A stretch of DNA of 64,000 nucleotides from NCBI RefSeq assembly GCF_021026375.1, contig NZ_JAJNDB010000001.1, positions 558,001 to 622,000 of the forward strand, read 5' to 3'. Below, piece after piece: positions 16,550 to 26,535 of this stretch. The DNA comes from Actinomycetospora endophytica (lineage in GTDB: Bacteria > Actinomycetota > Actinomycetes > Mycobacteriales > Pseudonocardiaceae). Positions within the stretch are counted from its first letter, which is position 1, and every line of letters starts with the position of its first letter. The notes under the pieces were generated by a model. That model was not told the origin of the DNA. It saw only the letters and a list, made by a program, of their open reading frames with translations, and did no database searches. Both the position numbers and the translations under genes were made by a program.

Positions 16550-16759
16550 GTGAGGCGCACCGCCGGCGAGGAGCGAAACGATCCGGGGCTCGCGGACGAC
16601 GTCCTGGGCATGGGTGACCACGCACGACACCACCTGCCCGCGCAGGTCGGCCCGGACGCCGCCGGCCGCCTCGAGGCGGCCGCCCGCGCCCGGCACCTCG
16701 TCGCCGCCCTGGTCCCGGTCCAGCGCTGCACGCCGACCGACCTGCCCCGCCCGCGCTGA
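16550..16759 (+). CDS. Small hypothetical protein
   Basis: 69 aa from GTG 16550. Contains two His-rich pieces (MGDHARHHLPAQVG) and a helical Ala/Arg stretch (AGRLEAAARARHLVAALVPV) ending RCTPTDLPRPR. It lies 28 bp downstream of the preceding small gene on the same strand. There is no strong start signal, and the length is near the noise limit in such GC-rich DNA. Confidence 0.35.
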   Translation: MRRTAGEERNDPGLADDVLGMGDHARHHLPAQVGPDAAGRLEAAARARHLVAALVPVQRCTPTDLPRPR

Positions 16760-16971
16760 GCCCCGCCCGCCGCGTCCCATGATCGTGACGCGTGCCACTC
16801 CGGTGTCGACCGGACGGGCGGCATCCGCCCCCGCAGCGGGGTGGAGCCTTCCCCGGTGCGCCGCTGCCCGGTAGAACGGCGATTCGTCGGAACCGGAGTG
16901 ACCCCAGTGGCTGCAGTGACCTGCGCCGCCCACGGACCGGACGACGACGGCAGCAGGGGCGGAGGTTCGTG

Positions 16972-18852
<1,881 letters not shown>

Positions 18853-18860
18853 GGAGCCGG

Positions 18861-19382
18861 TCAGGCACTCACGGGCCGCGCGGCGTCCGCCGCGCGTCGC
18901 GGGGCGGGCACCTCGCCCGCCGCCGACACCGGCAGCGGCGCGAAGACCGACCCGCCCAGCAGGCCGTGCCCGGTACCCGCCGTCGCGAGCAGTGCGTCCT
19001 GGGCGCGGCGCGGGAGCCCCGCGACGTCGGGCGCCCCGACGGCGGCGAGCTCGTCCAGGATCCGCTGCGGCCAGGACCGCGACGAGCCGCCGGCCACGGG
19101 CACCCCGCCGCGGGCGCCGGCGCACCGGGCACCGAGGTCGGCGAGGGCCTCCGCCGGGACCGCGCCCCGCACCGCGTCGAGGAACGCCGAGCCGAGGTGG
19201 TCGTGGAGGACGGCCACGTTGTGCGCCGTGGCCGGGAAGCCGGCCCGGGCGAGCAGCATCGGCGCGAAGCCCGGGGAGAGTCGCGGCGCCGTCGACGGGC
19301 CGACCGACCCGGTGCGCAGCACGACGCCGAGGACGACGACCGCGAGCGCGGCCAGGACGGCGGTGGTGACGACGATCCCCAT
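18861..19382 (-). CDS. Hypothetical membrane-anchored protein
   Basis: 173 aa from ATG 19382. One N-terminal helix (MGIVVTTAVLAALAVVVLGV) acts as anchor or uncleaved signal. The rest is Ala/Gly/Leu-rich and helical: FAPMLLARAGFPATAHNVAV, LHDHLGSAFLDAVRGAVP, QRILDELAAVGAPDVAGLP, then ATAGTGHGLLGGSVFAPLP. One Cys. No known family. Convergent with the TPR-like gene, 8 bp apart. Confidence 0.6.
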   Translation of the reverse strand: MGIVVTTAVLAALAVVVLGVVLRTGSVGPSTAPRLSPGFAPMLLARAGFPATAHNVAVLHDHLGSAFLDAVRGAVPAEALADLGARCAGARGGVPVAGGSSRSWPQRILDELAAVGAPDVAGLPRRAQDALLATAGTGHGLLGGSVFAPLPVSAAGEVPAPRRAADAARPVSA

Positions 19383-19707
19383 GGCGGGCCCCCTGAGCGA
19401 GCTCCGGCAGCGCAGGCCCCGCCCTCGCGGGCGGCACCTCCGACGGCCCCGCTGGCCGCCACTGCCTGTGACCTGACTCTCGGAGATCGAGACTCCATCG
19501 TTACGAGGCCGCACTCGCTACACCCGGACGGACGTATCGGCCACGCTGTTCACCCCACCGGGTGTAGCGCAGACACGTCGTGACCTGATCGTGATGTCAA
19601 TGGTCGCAACCCGACCTGATGTCACCCGTTCGCAGTATCTCGGAACGGGGCTCCTCCCCTATCTTGAGTGCGCACCGCGACCGCCCGCCCCGCCCCGAGG
19701 AGCCCTC
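19383..19707. promoter_or_regulatory. Divergent promoter region with 11-bp inverted repeat and 11-bp direct repeats
   Basis: 325 bp without a gene. An 11-bp inverted repeat, GCTACACCCGG (19517-19527) and CCGGGTGTAGC (19558-19568), is separated by 30 bp. CGTGACCTGAT (19579-19589) is followed directly by CGTGATGTCAA (19590-19600), very like the tandem at 6804-6825. A TATCTT hexamer at 19660-19665 is a good -10 for the gene starting at 19708. Confidence 0.55.
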
Positions 19708-19911
19708 ATGTCGTTCACCGGCAACGTCGTCCTCGCCGCCGGCTCGTCCGCGGCCGCCTGGCTCGCCGCCCCGCTGGTGAGCGCCGCCGTCCGCGGCACG
19801 ACCGACCAGCGCACCCTCGCCGCGTGGAAGGACGAGACGGGCCCCATCCCGCTGCCCCGGCTCGACGGGCACGACGGCGACGACCACGCCGCCCCCGCTC
19901 GTCACGCCTGA
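19708..19911 (+). CDS. Small hypothetical membrane protein
   Basis: 67 aa from ATG 19708 with CGAGGAG upstream. One Ala/Val/Leu segment, VVLAAGSSAAAWLAAPLVSA (7-26), is a likely membrane helix; the rest is polar (RGTTDQRTLAAWKDETGPIP). The pattern of helix, A-x-P-L-V and a charged D-x-R-x-x-A tail is shared with the 101-aa product at 23650-23955, so the two may be distant relatives. Function unknown. Confidence 0.65.
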   Translation: MSFTGNVVLAAGSSAAAWLAAPLVSAAVRGTTDQRTLAAWKDETGPIPLPRLDGHDGDDHAAPARHA

Positions 19912-20064
19912 TCCCCGGGCGGGGCCCGACCACCCGGTCGGGTCGCCCCGAGTGAGCGTCGAGACCCGACCGGACGTCACCGATCGGCGGAACCAGTAGC
20001 GGGCCGGAACGGGCGATGAAGAGGGTGAAGGCAATCGCCCGCCCAGCCCAGGACGTGATCTGCG

Positions 20065-20397
20065 ATGTTCCGGAGCACCGCGCCGCGCGCGACCCCGCAG
20101 CCCACCCACGCCGACGACCGCGCGACGCCGCGCGGCAGGCACCACCGCGCCGTGCGTGACCAGGAGAAGCGCGCGCGGCAGGACGCCGTCGAGCGGGCCC
20201 GGCGCCGCACCAGTCAGGTCGACGCCTACCAGGCCGTGTCGGGCCCGATCCCGACCGCGACTCCCGCCCGGCGCAGCGCCCCGGAGCGCATCGACAACGT
20301 CCGCGCCCGCCGGGACCCGCTGACCAGCCCCTTCCCGGCGGCCCCGAGCCTGCCGGGAGCACGCCGGCCGCAGCGCACCCCGGCCCGGACGGGCTGA
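20065..20397 (+). CDS. Small basic hypothetical protein
   Basis: 110 aa. Very Arg-rich: HHRAVRDQEKRARQDAVERA, then RRRTSQVDAYQAVSGPIPTA and SAPERIDNVRARRDPLTSPF. The middle is a charged helix; the ends are disordered. Codon third positions are almost all G/C in this frame, which supports coding. No membrane or signal segment. Upstream CGTGATCTG at about 20056 repeats half of the direct-repeat motif noted at 6804. Confidence 0.5.
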   Translation: MFRSTAPRATPQPTHADDRATPRGRHHRAVRDQEKRARQDAVERARRRTSQVDAYQAVSGPIPTATPARRSAPERIDNVRARRDPLTSPFPAAPSLPGARRPQRTPARTG

Positions 20398-20480
20398 CGG
20401 TCCTGGGCCGCCCGTGTGATCCACGGCGGCCCGGGGCCGAGGTCCGCATCCCCGGCCGCCCGGTCGGGAACCCGGAGTCC

Positions 20481-20609
20481 GTGACCGATCCGGAAACCCC
20501 CCGTACCGACGACGACCGCGACGAGGCCGAGGAGACCTCCGCCTTCGAGATCGACCTGGAGCCCGAGGAGCAGGGCTCGGCCGAGGCCGCCGACGAGGCG
20601 ACGGGCTGA
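20481..20609 (+). CDS. Very small acidic protein
   Basis: 42 aa from GTG 20481, with CCGGAG 4 nt upstream, ending TGA 20607-20609. The product is strongly acidic (TDDDRDEAEETSAFEIDLEP, then EEQGSAEAADEATG) and has no Cys. It lies between the basic gene at 20065 and zwf. Short acidic partners of basic proteins exist, but this is weak evidence. Confidence 0.35.
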   Translation: MTDPETPRTDDDRDEAEETSAFEIDLEPEEQGSAEAADEATG

Positions 20610-20635
20610 GGAGCCGGTCGGGCGGAGGGGCCGCG

Positions 20636-22141
20636 CTACTTCTTCTCCCGCCAGGCCCGCTCGAACGGCAGCCGCCACGCGTTGGGGGCCACGAGCTGGT
20701 GGATGGCGTTCGGGCCCCAGGAGCCCTGCGGATAGGGCTTGACCGGCGGCGGATCCGCGAGCAGCGGCTGTGAGCGGTCCCAGAGCGACTCGATGCCCTC
20801 GGCGGTGGTGAACAGCGTGTGGTCGCCGCGCATCGCGTCGAGGATCAGGCGCTCGTACGCCTCGAGCACGTCCGACGCCTCGCCGATCTCCTGGGTCGAG
20901 AACTGCATCGAGAGCTTCTGCAGCCGCATCCCCGGCCCGGGGCGCTTGCCGTAGAACGACAGCGAGACCCGCGAGGAGTCCGCGAGGTCGAACGTCAGGT
21001 GGTCCGGGCCCTGGGTCCCGACGCCGGAGCCCTGCGGGAACATCGTGCGCGGGGCCTCCTTGAACGCGATCGAGATGATCCGCTGGCCCTCGGCCAGCCG
21101 CTTGCCGGTGCGCAGGTAGAACGGCACGCCCGCCCAGCGCCAGTTGTCCAGGCCCGCCTTGAGCGCGATGAAGGTCTCGGTGTCGGAGTCGTGGGCCACG
21201 CCCGGCTCGTCGCGGTAGCCGCCGTACTGGCCGCGGACGACGTCGCCGGGGTGGATCGGGAGCAGCGACCGGAAGACCTTGTTCTTCTCCTCGCTGATCG
21301 AGCGGGGCTCGAGCGCGGTCGGCGGCTCCATCGCGACGAACGCCATCACCTGCATGAGGTGGGTGACGACCATGTCCTTGTAGGCCCCCGTGGCCTCGTA
21401 GAAGCTCGCGCGCTGGTCGAGACCGAGCTCCTCCGGGATGTCGATCTGGACGTGGTCGATGAAGTTGCGGTTCCAGATCGGCTCGAACAGCCCGTTGGCG
21501 AACCGGAACGCCAGGACGTTCTGCGCCGCCTCCTTGCCCAGGAAGTGGTCGATCCGGAAGATCTGGGACTCGTCGAAGACCTGGTGGACGAAGTCGTTGA
21601 GGTGGATCGCGCTCTCGAGGTCGTAGCCGAACGGCTTCTCCATGATCACGCGGGCGCCGGCGTCGAGGTCGGCGTCCCGCAGCATCTCGACCACCGCCTG
21701 GGCGGCCTTGGGTGGCACCGAGAGGTAGTGCAGCAGCCGGGCGCCCTCGCCGAGCGCCGAGCGGGCCTCCTTGACCGCCGACGCGAGCGCCTCCGGGCCC
21801 TCGCCCTGGCCGACGTAGCTCAGCTTCGCGGCGAAGTCCTCCCAGTCGGACTCGGCGAGCCGGTGCATCCCGAAGTTCTGCACCGCGTCGTGCACCAGCC
21901 CGCGGAACTCGTCGGTCGAGAGGTCCTCCATCGCGGTGCCGACGACGCGGATGTCCGGCGCCAGCTCGGACTCGCTGAGGTAGGCGAGGCCGGGCAGCAG
22001 CTTGCGCTTGGCCAGGTCACCGGTGCATCCGAACAGCACGATGACGTGGGGGGCGATCGGATCGAGGTCCCGGCGGAACGGGCGCGAGCCGGGGCCGGGG
22101 TACGCGATGTCGGATTTGTCGTGCCGGGCCGGTTCGGACAT
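20636..22141 (-). CDS. zwf: Glucose-6-phosphate 1-dehydrogenase
   Basis: 501 aa from ATG 22141, with GGAG in the leader. Oxidises glucose 6-phosphate to 6-phosphogluconolactone, the first step of the oxidative pentose phosphate pathway. Coenzyme site VIVLFGCTGDLAKRKLLPGL (38-48; the usual G-A-S-G-D-L is G-C-T-G-D-L), E-K-P-F-G at 168-172, and the active-site signature RIDHFLGKE at 196-204 with the catalytic His. Full family length. It stands alone, not in the usual tal-zwf-opcA group, so this may be a second zwf copy. Confidence 0.95.
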   Translation of the reverse strand: MSEPARHDKSDIAYPGPGSRPFRRDLDPIAPHVIVLFGCTGDLAKRKLLPGLAYLSESELAPDIRVVGTAMEDLSTDEFRGLVHDAVQNFGMHRLAESDWEDFAAKLSYVGQGEGPEALASAVKEARSALGEGARLLHYLSVPPKAAQAVVEMLRDADLDAGARVIMEKPFGYDLESAIHLNDFVHQVFDESQIFRIDHFLGKEAAQNVLAFRFANGLFEPIWNRNFIDHVQIDIPEELGLDQRASFYEATGAYKDMVVTHLMQVMAFVAMEPPTALEPRSISEEKNKVFRSLLPIHPGDVVRGQYGGYRDEPGVAHDSDTETFIALKAGLDNWRWAGVPFYLRTGKRLAEGQRIISIAFKEAPRTMFPQGSGVGTQGPDHLTFDLADSSRVSLSFYGKRPGPGMRLQKLSMQFSTQEIGEASDVLEAYERLILDAMRGDHTLFTTAEGIESLWDRSQPLLADPPPVKPYPQGSWGPNAIHQLVAPNAWRLPFERAWREKK

Positions 22142-22235
22142 CAGGAGCTCCTCGCACGGGGTCCGTTGGTCGCCGAGGGCGACCGTAGCCCGACCGTGTG
22201 GCCGGCGTGTGTCGAGGAGCGGGCGGCTTGCCGCC

Positions 22236-23480
22236 CTACCGGATCCAGGCGGGCTGGACGCGGGCCACGTGGGTGAAGGCGTCGAACTCCGCTGCCGGGA
22301 CGATCGGGGTCCGCGTGCGCCGATCGGCTGAGTCGAGCTGGAGCCCGAGGCGCCGGGTGAGGGCCGGGGTCCAGGTCCACTCCGACACGGCACCGTCGGC
22401 GTCGCGGGCCGCCCGCAGGTCGACGAGGCGCTCGCCGCCGTCGCCGAGGACCGTCCGGAGGTCGTCCTCCACCGTCCCGTCGAGACGGCGCAGCTTGTGG
22501 GTGGTGGGGCGGGGGCGGGTCGCGTTCAACGGCCGGATCTTCACCGCCGAGGCGCCACCCTCGCCGAACAGGCCGCCCACCGCGTAATAGGCTTGCCCGA
22601 ACGCGGCGCGCAGGTGCCGGCCCGCCGTGCCCGGGTCGCCGACCCGCACCTGGTCGTCGTGGCCCCAGAACACCACCGCGGGCGTGCCGGACCGGTCCCG
22701 CGCCGCGCGCTCGACGGCCTCCGCCGCGAACCGTGCCCGCAGCACCGGCTGGTTCCCCGAGGTCAGCGGCTCCTCGGGCTCCCCGTCGCGCGGCTCACGG
22801 CCGGTCGGAGCGCACGCGACCTCCGCGATCCGCGACAGGATCTCGGCGTGGTGGAGCGCCTCGGCGTAACCCTCGGGGGTGCTCTCGGCGACGAGCCGGG
22901 CCTCCTCCGCGATCATCCGCTCGTGGAGCCCGACGACGTCGTCGCGCACCCGGGGCTTGAGCGTGCGCACGCTCGGCTCGTGGTCGAGCAGCTCGGCGAG
23001 GCTGTCGCGCACGTCGGGCAGCAGGTCGGGGGCGGTGGCGTGGCAGAAGGTGGCGAGGCTCCGGACCGAGGCGGCGCCGCGCACCGCGTCCGCCCCGAGC
23101 ACCCGGACCTGCTCGGAGGGGGCGAGGAGCTCGTTGTGGTCCCGCAGCCAGGACACGAGGTTCACCACCTCGTGGGTGTCGTACTCCCAGCCGCCGAGGG
23201 CGCGGACGGCGTCACCCGGGACGCCGCTGCCCCGGACGGCGGCATCGACGGCGGTGGCCCCGGACTCGCTCGCGCCCAGCACGACGACCCGTGCGCCCAG
23301 GTCCTCGACCGCGTACTGCACCAGCCGACGCCCGACCTCGAGCAGCTCCCGTGCCCCGTGGGCCGCGGCGCCGATCCCGAGGACGCGCACGTCGGCGAGC
23401 GACGGGCGCCACGACGACAGGCCGTCCGGGTCGACCGGCATCGCGTGCTCCGTCAGCCAGGCCACGACCTCGTCGTCCAT
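22236..23480 (-). CDS. Erythromycin esterase-like family protein
   Basis: 414 aa. Matches the EreA/EreB fold: VLGIGAAAHGARELLEVGRR (H41, E45 of the G-x-x-x-H-G-x-x-E motif), VVLGASESGATAVDAAVRG (E72), GWEYDTHEVVNLVSWLRDHN, VRVLGADAVRG, and AVVFWGHDDQV near 270, where the common W-A-H-N-x-H has become W-G-H-D-D-Q. Loss of that second His makes macrolide esterase activity uncertain; many chromosomal members have unknown substrates. Single gene. Confidence 0.8.
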   Translation of the reverse strand: MDDEVVAWLTEHAMPVDPDGLSSWRPSLADVRVLGIGAAAHGARELLEVGRRLVQYAVEDLGARVVVLGASESGATAVDAAVRGSGVPGDAVRALGGWEYDTHEVVNLVSWLRDHNELLAPSEQVRVLGADAVRGAASVRSLATFCHATAPDLLPDVRDSLAELLDHEPSVRTLKPRVRDDVVGLHERMIAEEARLVAESTPEGYAEALHHAEILSRIAEVACAPTGREPRDGEPEEPLTSGNQPVLRARFAAEAVERAARDRSGTPAVVFWGHDDQVRVGDPGTAGRHLRAAFGQAYYAVGGLFGEGGASAVKIRPLNATRPRPTTHKLRRLDGTVEDDLRTVLGDGGERLVDLRAARDADGAVSEWTWTPALTRRLGLQLDSADRRTRTPIVPAAEFDAFTHVARVQPAWIR

Positions 23481-23649
23481 GCGGCGACCCTACGACCACG
23501 CTCACCGTGGTCCCGGGCGGCCCGAGCCGGGATCCGTTGTCACTCCAGCGGGTGAACCGCCCTCGAACGGCCTAACAGCCCGGATGACCGGGACGATATC
23601 CGCGGCAGGAGCCCCGCGTCGGCGGGGGCACGGACGAGGGGGCACACCG

Positions 23650-23955
23650 ATGTCGCAGATCGGGACCGGGACCGGCGCCGCCGCGGCGGCCGCGCTGGGT
23701 GCGTGGATCGCCACCCCCCTCGTCGCGATGCTGCGACGGCGCACCCTCGACGACCGCCGCGCGGCCGCGATGCGCCGCGAACCGTGCGTCGCGCCGTCCG
23801 GCGACGCGCTGCACCGTGACGCCATGCACCGCGACGCGCTGCGGCGCGCCCGGGTGCGCGAGGCCCAGGTGCGGGCCGCCATGGCCGCGGTCCCCGCCCC
23901 GCGGACCGGTCCGGGCCTCGCTGACCTGCCGCGACGGTCCCCGCTGCAGGGCTGA
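23650..23955 (+). CDS. Small hypothetical membrane protein
   Basis: 101 aa. One helix, GTGAAAAAALGAWIATPLVA (7-26), then a long basic tail with repeated D-A-L-H-R-D-A-M-H-R-D-A-L-R-R. The layout is like the 67-aa product at 19708. Single gene in a 550-bp space between the esterase-like gene (divergent) and the DUF2235 gene. Function unknown. Confidence 0.6.
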   Translation: MSQIGTGTGAAAAAALGAWIATPLVAMLRRRTLDDRRAAAMRREPCVAPSGDALHRDAMHRDALRRARVREAQVRAAMAAVPAPRTGPGLADLPRRSPLQG

Positions 23956-24029
23956 CCCCGCGCCCTCCCGTCGGGGCGACACCGCGCACCGGACCGGGCG
24001 GTGTCCGTGGACCGCTAGCCTCGTCCGCC

Positions 24030-25511
24030 GTGCGACGCCTGGTGGTCTGCTGCGACGGCACGTGGGACACCCCGACCGAGCGGACGAACGTCTCGCTCGT
24101 CGCCGACGCCCTCGCCGAGGGCCCCGACCAGGTCGTCCGCTACTTCAGCGGGGTCGGCACCGACACCGATCCGGTCACCCGTGTGCTCGAGGGCGCGCTC
24201 GGGCTCGGGCTCAACACCCGCATCCGCGAGGCGTACACGTGGCTCGCCGAGACCTGGCGCCCCGGCGACGAGATCGTCCTGCTCGGCTTCAGCCGCGGTG
24301 CGTTCACGGTGCGCAGCCTGGCCGGGATGCTCGCCGCGTGCGGGCTCGTCGCGTTCGCGCCCGGCGACTCCCGCCGCACGAGGAACCGCCTGGTGCGCCG
24401 GGTCTTCCTCGACGGCTACCAGCGCCGGCTCCCCCTCGACGGCGTCCGGTTCGCCCCCGGCTTCGGGCCCGAGGACACCGCGCCGATCGCCTTCCTGGGC
24501 GTCTGGGACACCGTCGGCGCCCTCGGGATCCCGCGCACGTTCGGGCTGCTGTCGACCCTGGTCTCGCGGCGCCTGCAGGGGTTCCACGACCTCTCGCTCG
24601 CGCCCGACGTCCGCCACGCCCGGCAGGCCCTCGCCCTCGACGAGCGCCGCGGCCCGTTCCAGCCCGCGGTCTGGGCCACCCCGGCCGCCGGGACCCACGC
24701 CTCCTTCGTGCAGCTGTGGTTCACCGGCACCCACGGCGACGTGGGCGGCTCGCACGACCATCCGCGGGCGCTCTCGGACATCACGCTGCGCTGGATGACC
24801 GCGGAGGCGACGACGGCGGTCGGCCTCACCTGGCAGGACGCCCCGCCCGGGGGCGACGGGGACCCGCTCGGCCCGCTCGACCCCGGCCCGGACGGGATCT
24901 GGCGCTACCTCGGGCCCCGTCCCCGCACCGTGCCCCGCGTCGTGGAGGGCGCCCCGGACGTCCACCCGTCCGCCGTCGCGCGCCGGGCGGCGCCGCTCGT
25001 CCCGCCCTACCGGCCCGGCCACGTCCCCGAGCCCGGCGAGCCCACCCCGGCCACCGTGGCCGCCGACGACCCGTGGGCCGAGACCGGCCTCTACCTGCCC
25101 GAGGGCCGCTACCGCCTCGCGGTCGCCGGTCGCTGGCGCGACCACGGCGCCGACACCAGCCCGGCGGGCTTCGCCCGGTGGCCGTGGCGCGCCTGGCCGG
25201 ACTACGCGCTCGGCGCGGTGCTCGACGCCTACCGGCGGGCGGTCCGGGCCCTCACCACCCGCAGCGCCGACGCGCTCGGCGCCCCCCGCGACGGCGACGC
25301 CCGCCGGATGGCGCTCGTCGCCGCCGTCGCCGACGACCGCAGGCACCCCGACGGCACCATCGACGAGGGCACGGTCGCCGCGGTGGGCCCGGACGGCGCG
25401 ACGACGCTCGTGCTCGGTCGGTCCGGCTACCTCTACGCCTTCGCGAACGACTCCTGGATCGGCTACGGCGGCAACTCCGGCGCCGCGCGGCTCACGGTGA
25501 CGCGGTCGTGA
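24030..25511 (+). CDS. DUF2235 (Tle1-type) alpha/beta hydrolase
   Basis: 493 aa from GTG 24030; a TAGCCT hexamer at 24016-24021 suggests a leaderless transcript. The family opening LVVCCDGTWDTPTERTN (D-G-T-W at 9-12), VRYFSGVGTDTDP, GLNTRIREAYTWLAETW, and the nucleophile elbow G-F-S-R-G at 86-90 (S88) with AFTVRSLAGML, then TWFTGTHGDVGGSH-type histidine motif near 230, all fit. Family members include phospholipase effectors, but most actinobacterial ones are uncharacterised and have no secretion signal, as here. The stop overlaps the next start (GTGA), tying it to a membrane EEP protein. Confidence 0.88.
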   Translation: MRRLVVCCDGTWDTPTERTNVSLVADALAEGPDQVVRYFSGVGTDTDPVTRVLEGALGLGLNTRIREAYTWLAETWRPGDEIVLLGFSRGAFTVRSLAGMLAACGLVAFAPGDSRRTRNRLVRRVFLDGYQRRLPLDGVRFAPGFGPEDTAPIAFLGVWDTVGALGIPRTFGLLSTLVSRRLQGFHDLSLAPDVRHARQALALDERRGPFQPAVWATPAAGTHASFVQLWFTGTHGDVGGSHDHPRALSDITLRWMTAEATTAVGLTWQDAPPGGDGDPLGPLDPGPDGIWRYLGPRPRTVPRVVEGAPDVHPSAVARRAAPLVPPYRPGHVPEPGEPTPATVAADDPWAETGLYLPEGRYRLAVAGRWRDHGADTSPAGFARWPWRAWPDYALGAVLDAYRRAVRALTTRSADALGAPRDGDARRMALVAAVADDRRHPDGTIDEGTVAAVGPDGATTLVLGRSGYLYAFANDSWIGYGGNSGAARLTVTRS

Positions 25512-26524
25512 CGTGGACCCGCGACGCCGCGGACCCGCCCACCGGCCCGATCCGGATGCGCCGCCGGGGTCCGCGCCCGTCGCGGGTGCTGGTCGGCGTG
25601 CTCGTCGTCGCGGCCGTGGCGCTCGTGCTGGTCCCGGACCGGCTCGGGCTCGACGGCGTCCTGCCGATCGTCGGGTTCGTGCTGGTCCGTGCCCCGGCGA
25701 CGGTGCTCGTCGTGGTCCTCGCCCTGCTCGCGCTGGCCGTGCGCGCCCGATGGTGGCCGACCGTCGTGCCGGTGCTGCTGGTGGCGGCGATCTCGGTCGT
25801 CGCACTGCTGCCCCGGGTGCTCCCCGACGGTCCCGGCCCCGATCCCGGCCCGGACCTCGTCGTCATGACCCTCAACGTCGACCGCGGCAGCGCGGACGTG
25901 GGCGAGCTGGCCCGGCTGGTGTACCTGCACCGACCCGACGTCGTGGTGCTGCCGGAGGCGGGCGAGCCGTTCCGCACGCGTCTGGCGCCGCTGGTCGCCG
26001 ATCTCGGGTACCGCTCGTGGTCGTCGACCCCCGCCACGGCGCCGGACGCCGTGGGCACGACGATCCTCGCCGGCCCGTCGCTGGGTCCGGTGCGGGCCGA
26101 CGTCGTCCGCGACGTCAGCTTCCCCTGGCTGCAGATCTCCGGCGGTGCCCTGGGACCGACCCGGCTGGTCGGGGTGCACCTCGCCTCACCGGTCCCGACG
26201 CTCCTCGACGCCTGGCCGAAGGAGCTCGGCGACCTCCAGCGCTGGTGCGCCCCCGGGGCCGGTCCGGCCGCCGTCGTCGGCGACCTCAACGCCACCGCGG
26301 ACATCGCCGCCTACCGCTCCGGGACGGCGGGCTGCACCGACGCCGGCGACGCGGCCGGCAAGGGCCTGCTCGCGACCTGGCCGACCGCGACCCCGCGACT
26401 GCTCGGCGCGCAGCTGGACCACGTGCTCGCCGGGGGCGGGGTCGGCGTCGACGGGTTCGACGTGGTCGAGGTGCCGGGCACCGACCACCGCGGCGTGCTC
26501 GCGACGGTGCACACCGTCGCCTGA
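25508..26524 (+). CDS. Membrane-anchored EEP family protein, VanJ-like (second copy)
   Basis: 338 aa from GTG 25508. Three membrane helices (about 27-43, 58-78, 83-103), then the EEP domain: N123 (VMTLN), E150 (LPEAG), a GVHL histidine near 218, GDLNATADI near 257, QLDHVL near 300, and GTDHRG near 322. All EEP catalytic positions are present, so it should be active outside the membrane. It begins inside the DUF2235 stop codon. Closer in sequence to the copy at 29114 (WCAPG..., GTAGCTDA) than to the one at 99. Confidence 0.85.
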   Translation: MTWTRDAADPPTGPIRMRRRGPRPSRVLVGVLVVAAVALVLVPDRLGLDGVLPIVGFVLVRAPATVLVVVLALLALAVRARWWPTVVPVLLVAAISVVALLPRVLPDGPGPDPGPDLVVMTLNVDRGSADVGELARLVYLHRPDVVVLPEAGEPFRTRLAPLVADLGYRSWSSTPATAPDAVGTTILAGPSLGPVRADVVRDVSFPWLQISGGALGPTRLVGVHLASPVPTLLDAWPKELGDLQRWCAPGAGPAAVVGDLNATADIAAYRSGTAGCTDAGDAAGKGLLATWPTATPRLLGAQLDHVLAGGGVGVDGFDVVEVPGTDHRGVLATVHTVA

Positions 26525-26535
26525 GGCGGCCGTGC

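Noticed and set aside
20481-20609. Peptide precursor of a lanthipeptide-like product (segment FEIDLEPEEQ)
   Set aside because: There is no Cys and no modifying enzyme nearby. Only a small acidic frame is reported.
23699-26524. A single 941-codon plus-strand frame covering the DUF2235 gene and the EEP gene
   Set aside because: Only its last third is protein-like, and that part starts at GTG 25508. The earlier part is a frame shadow of the DUF2235 gene.
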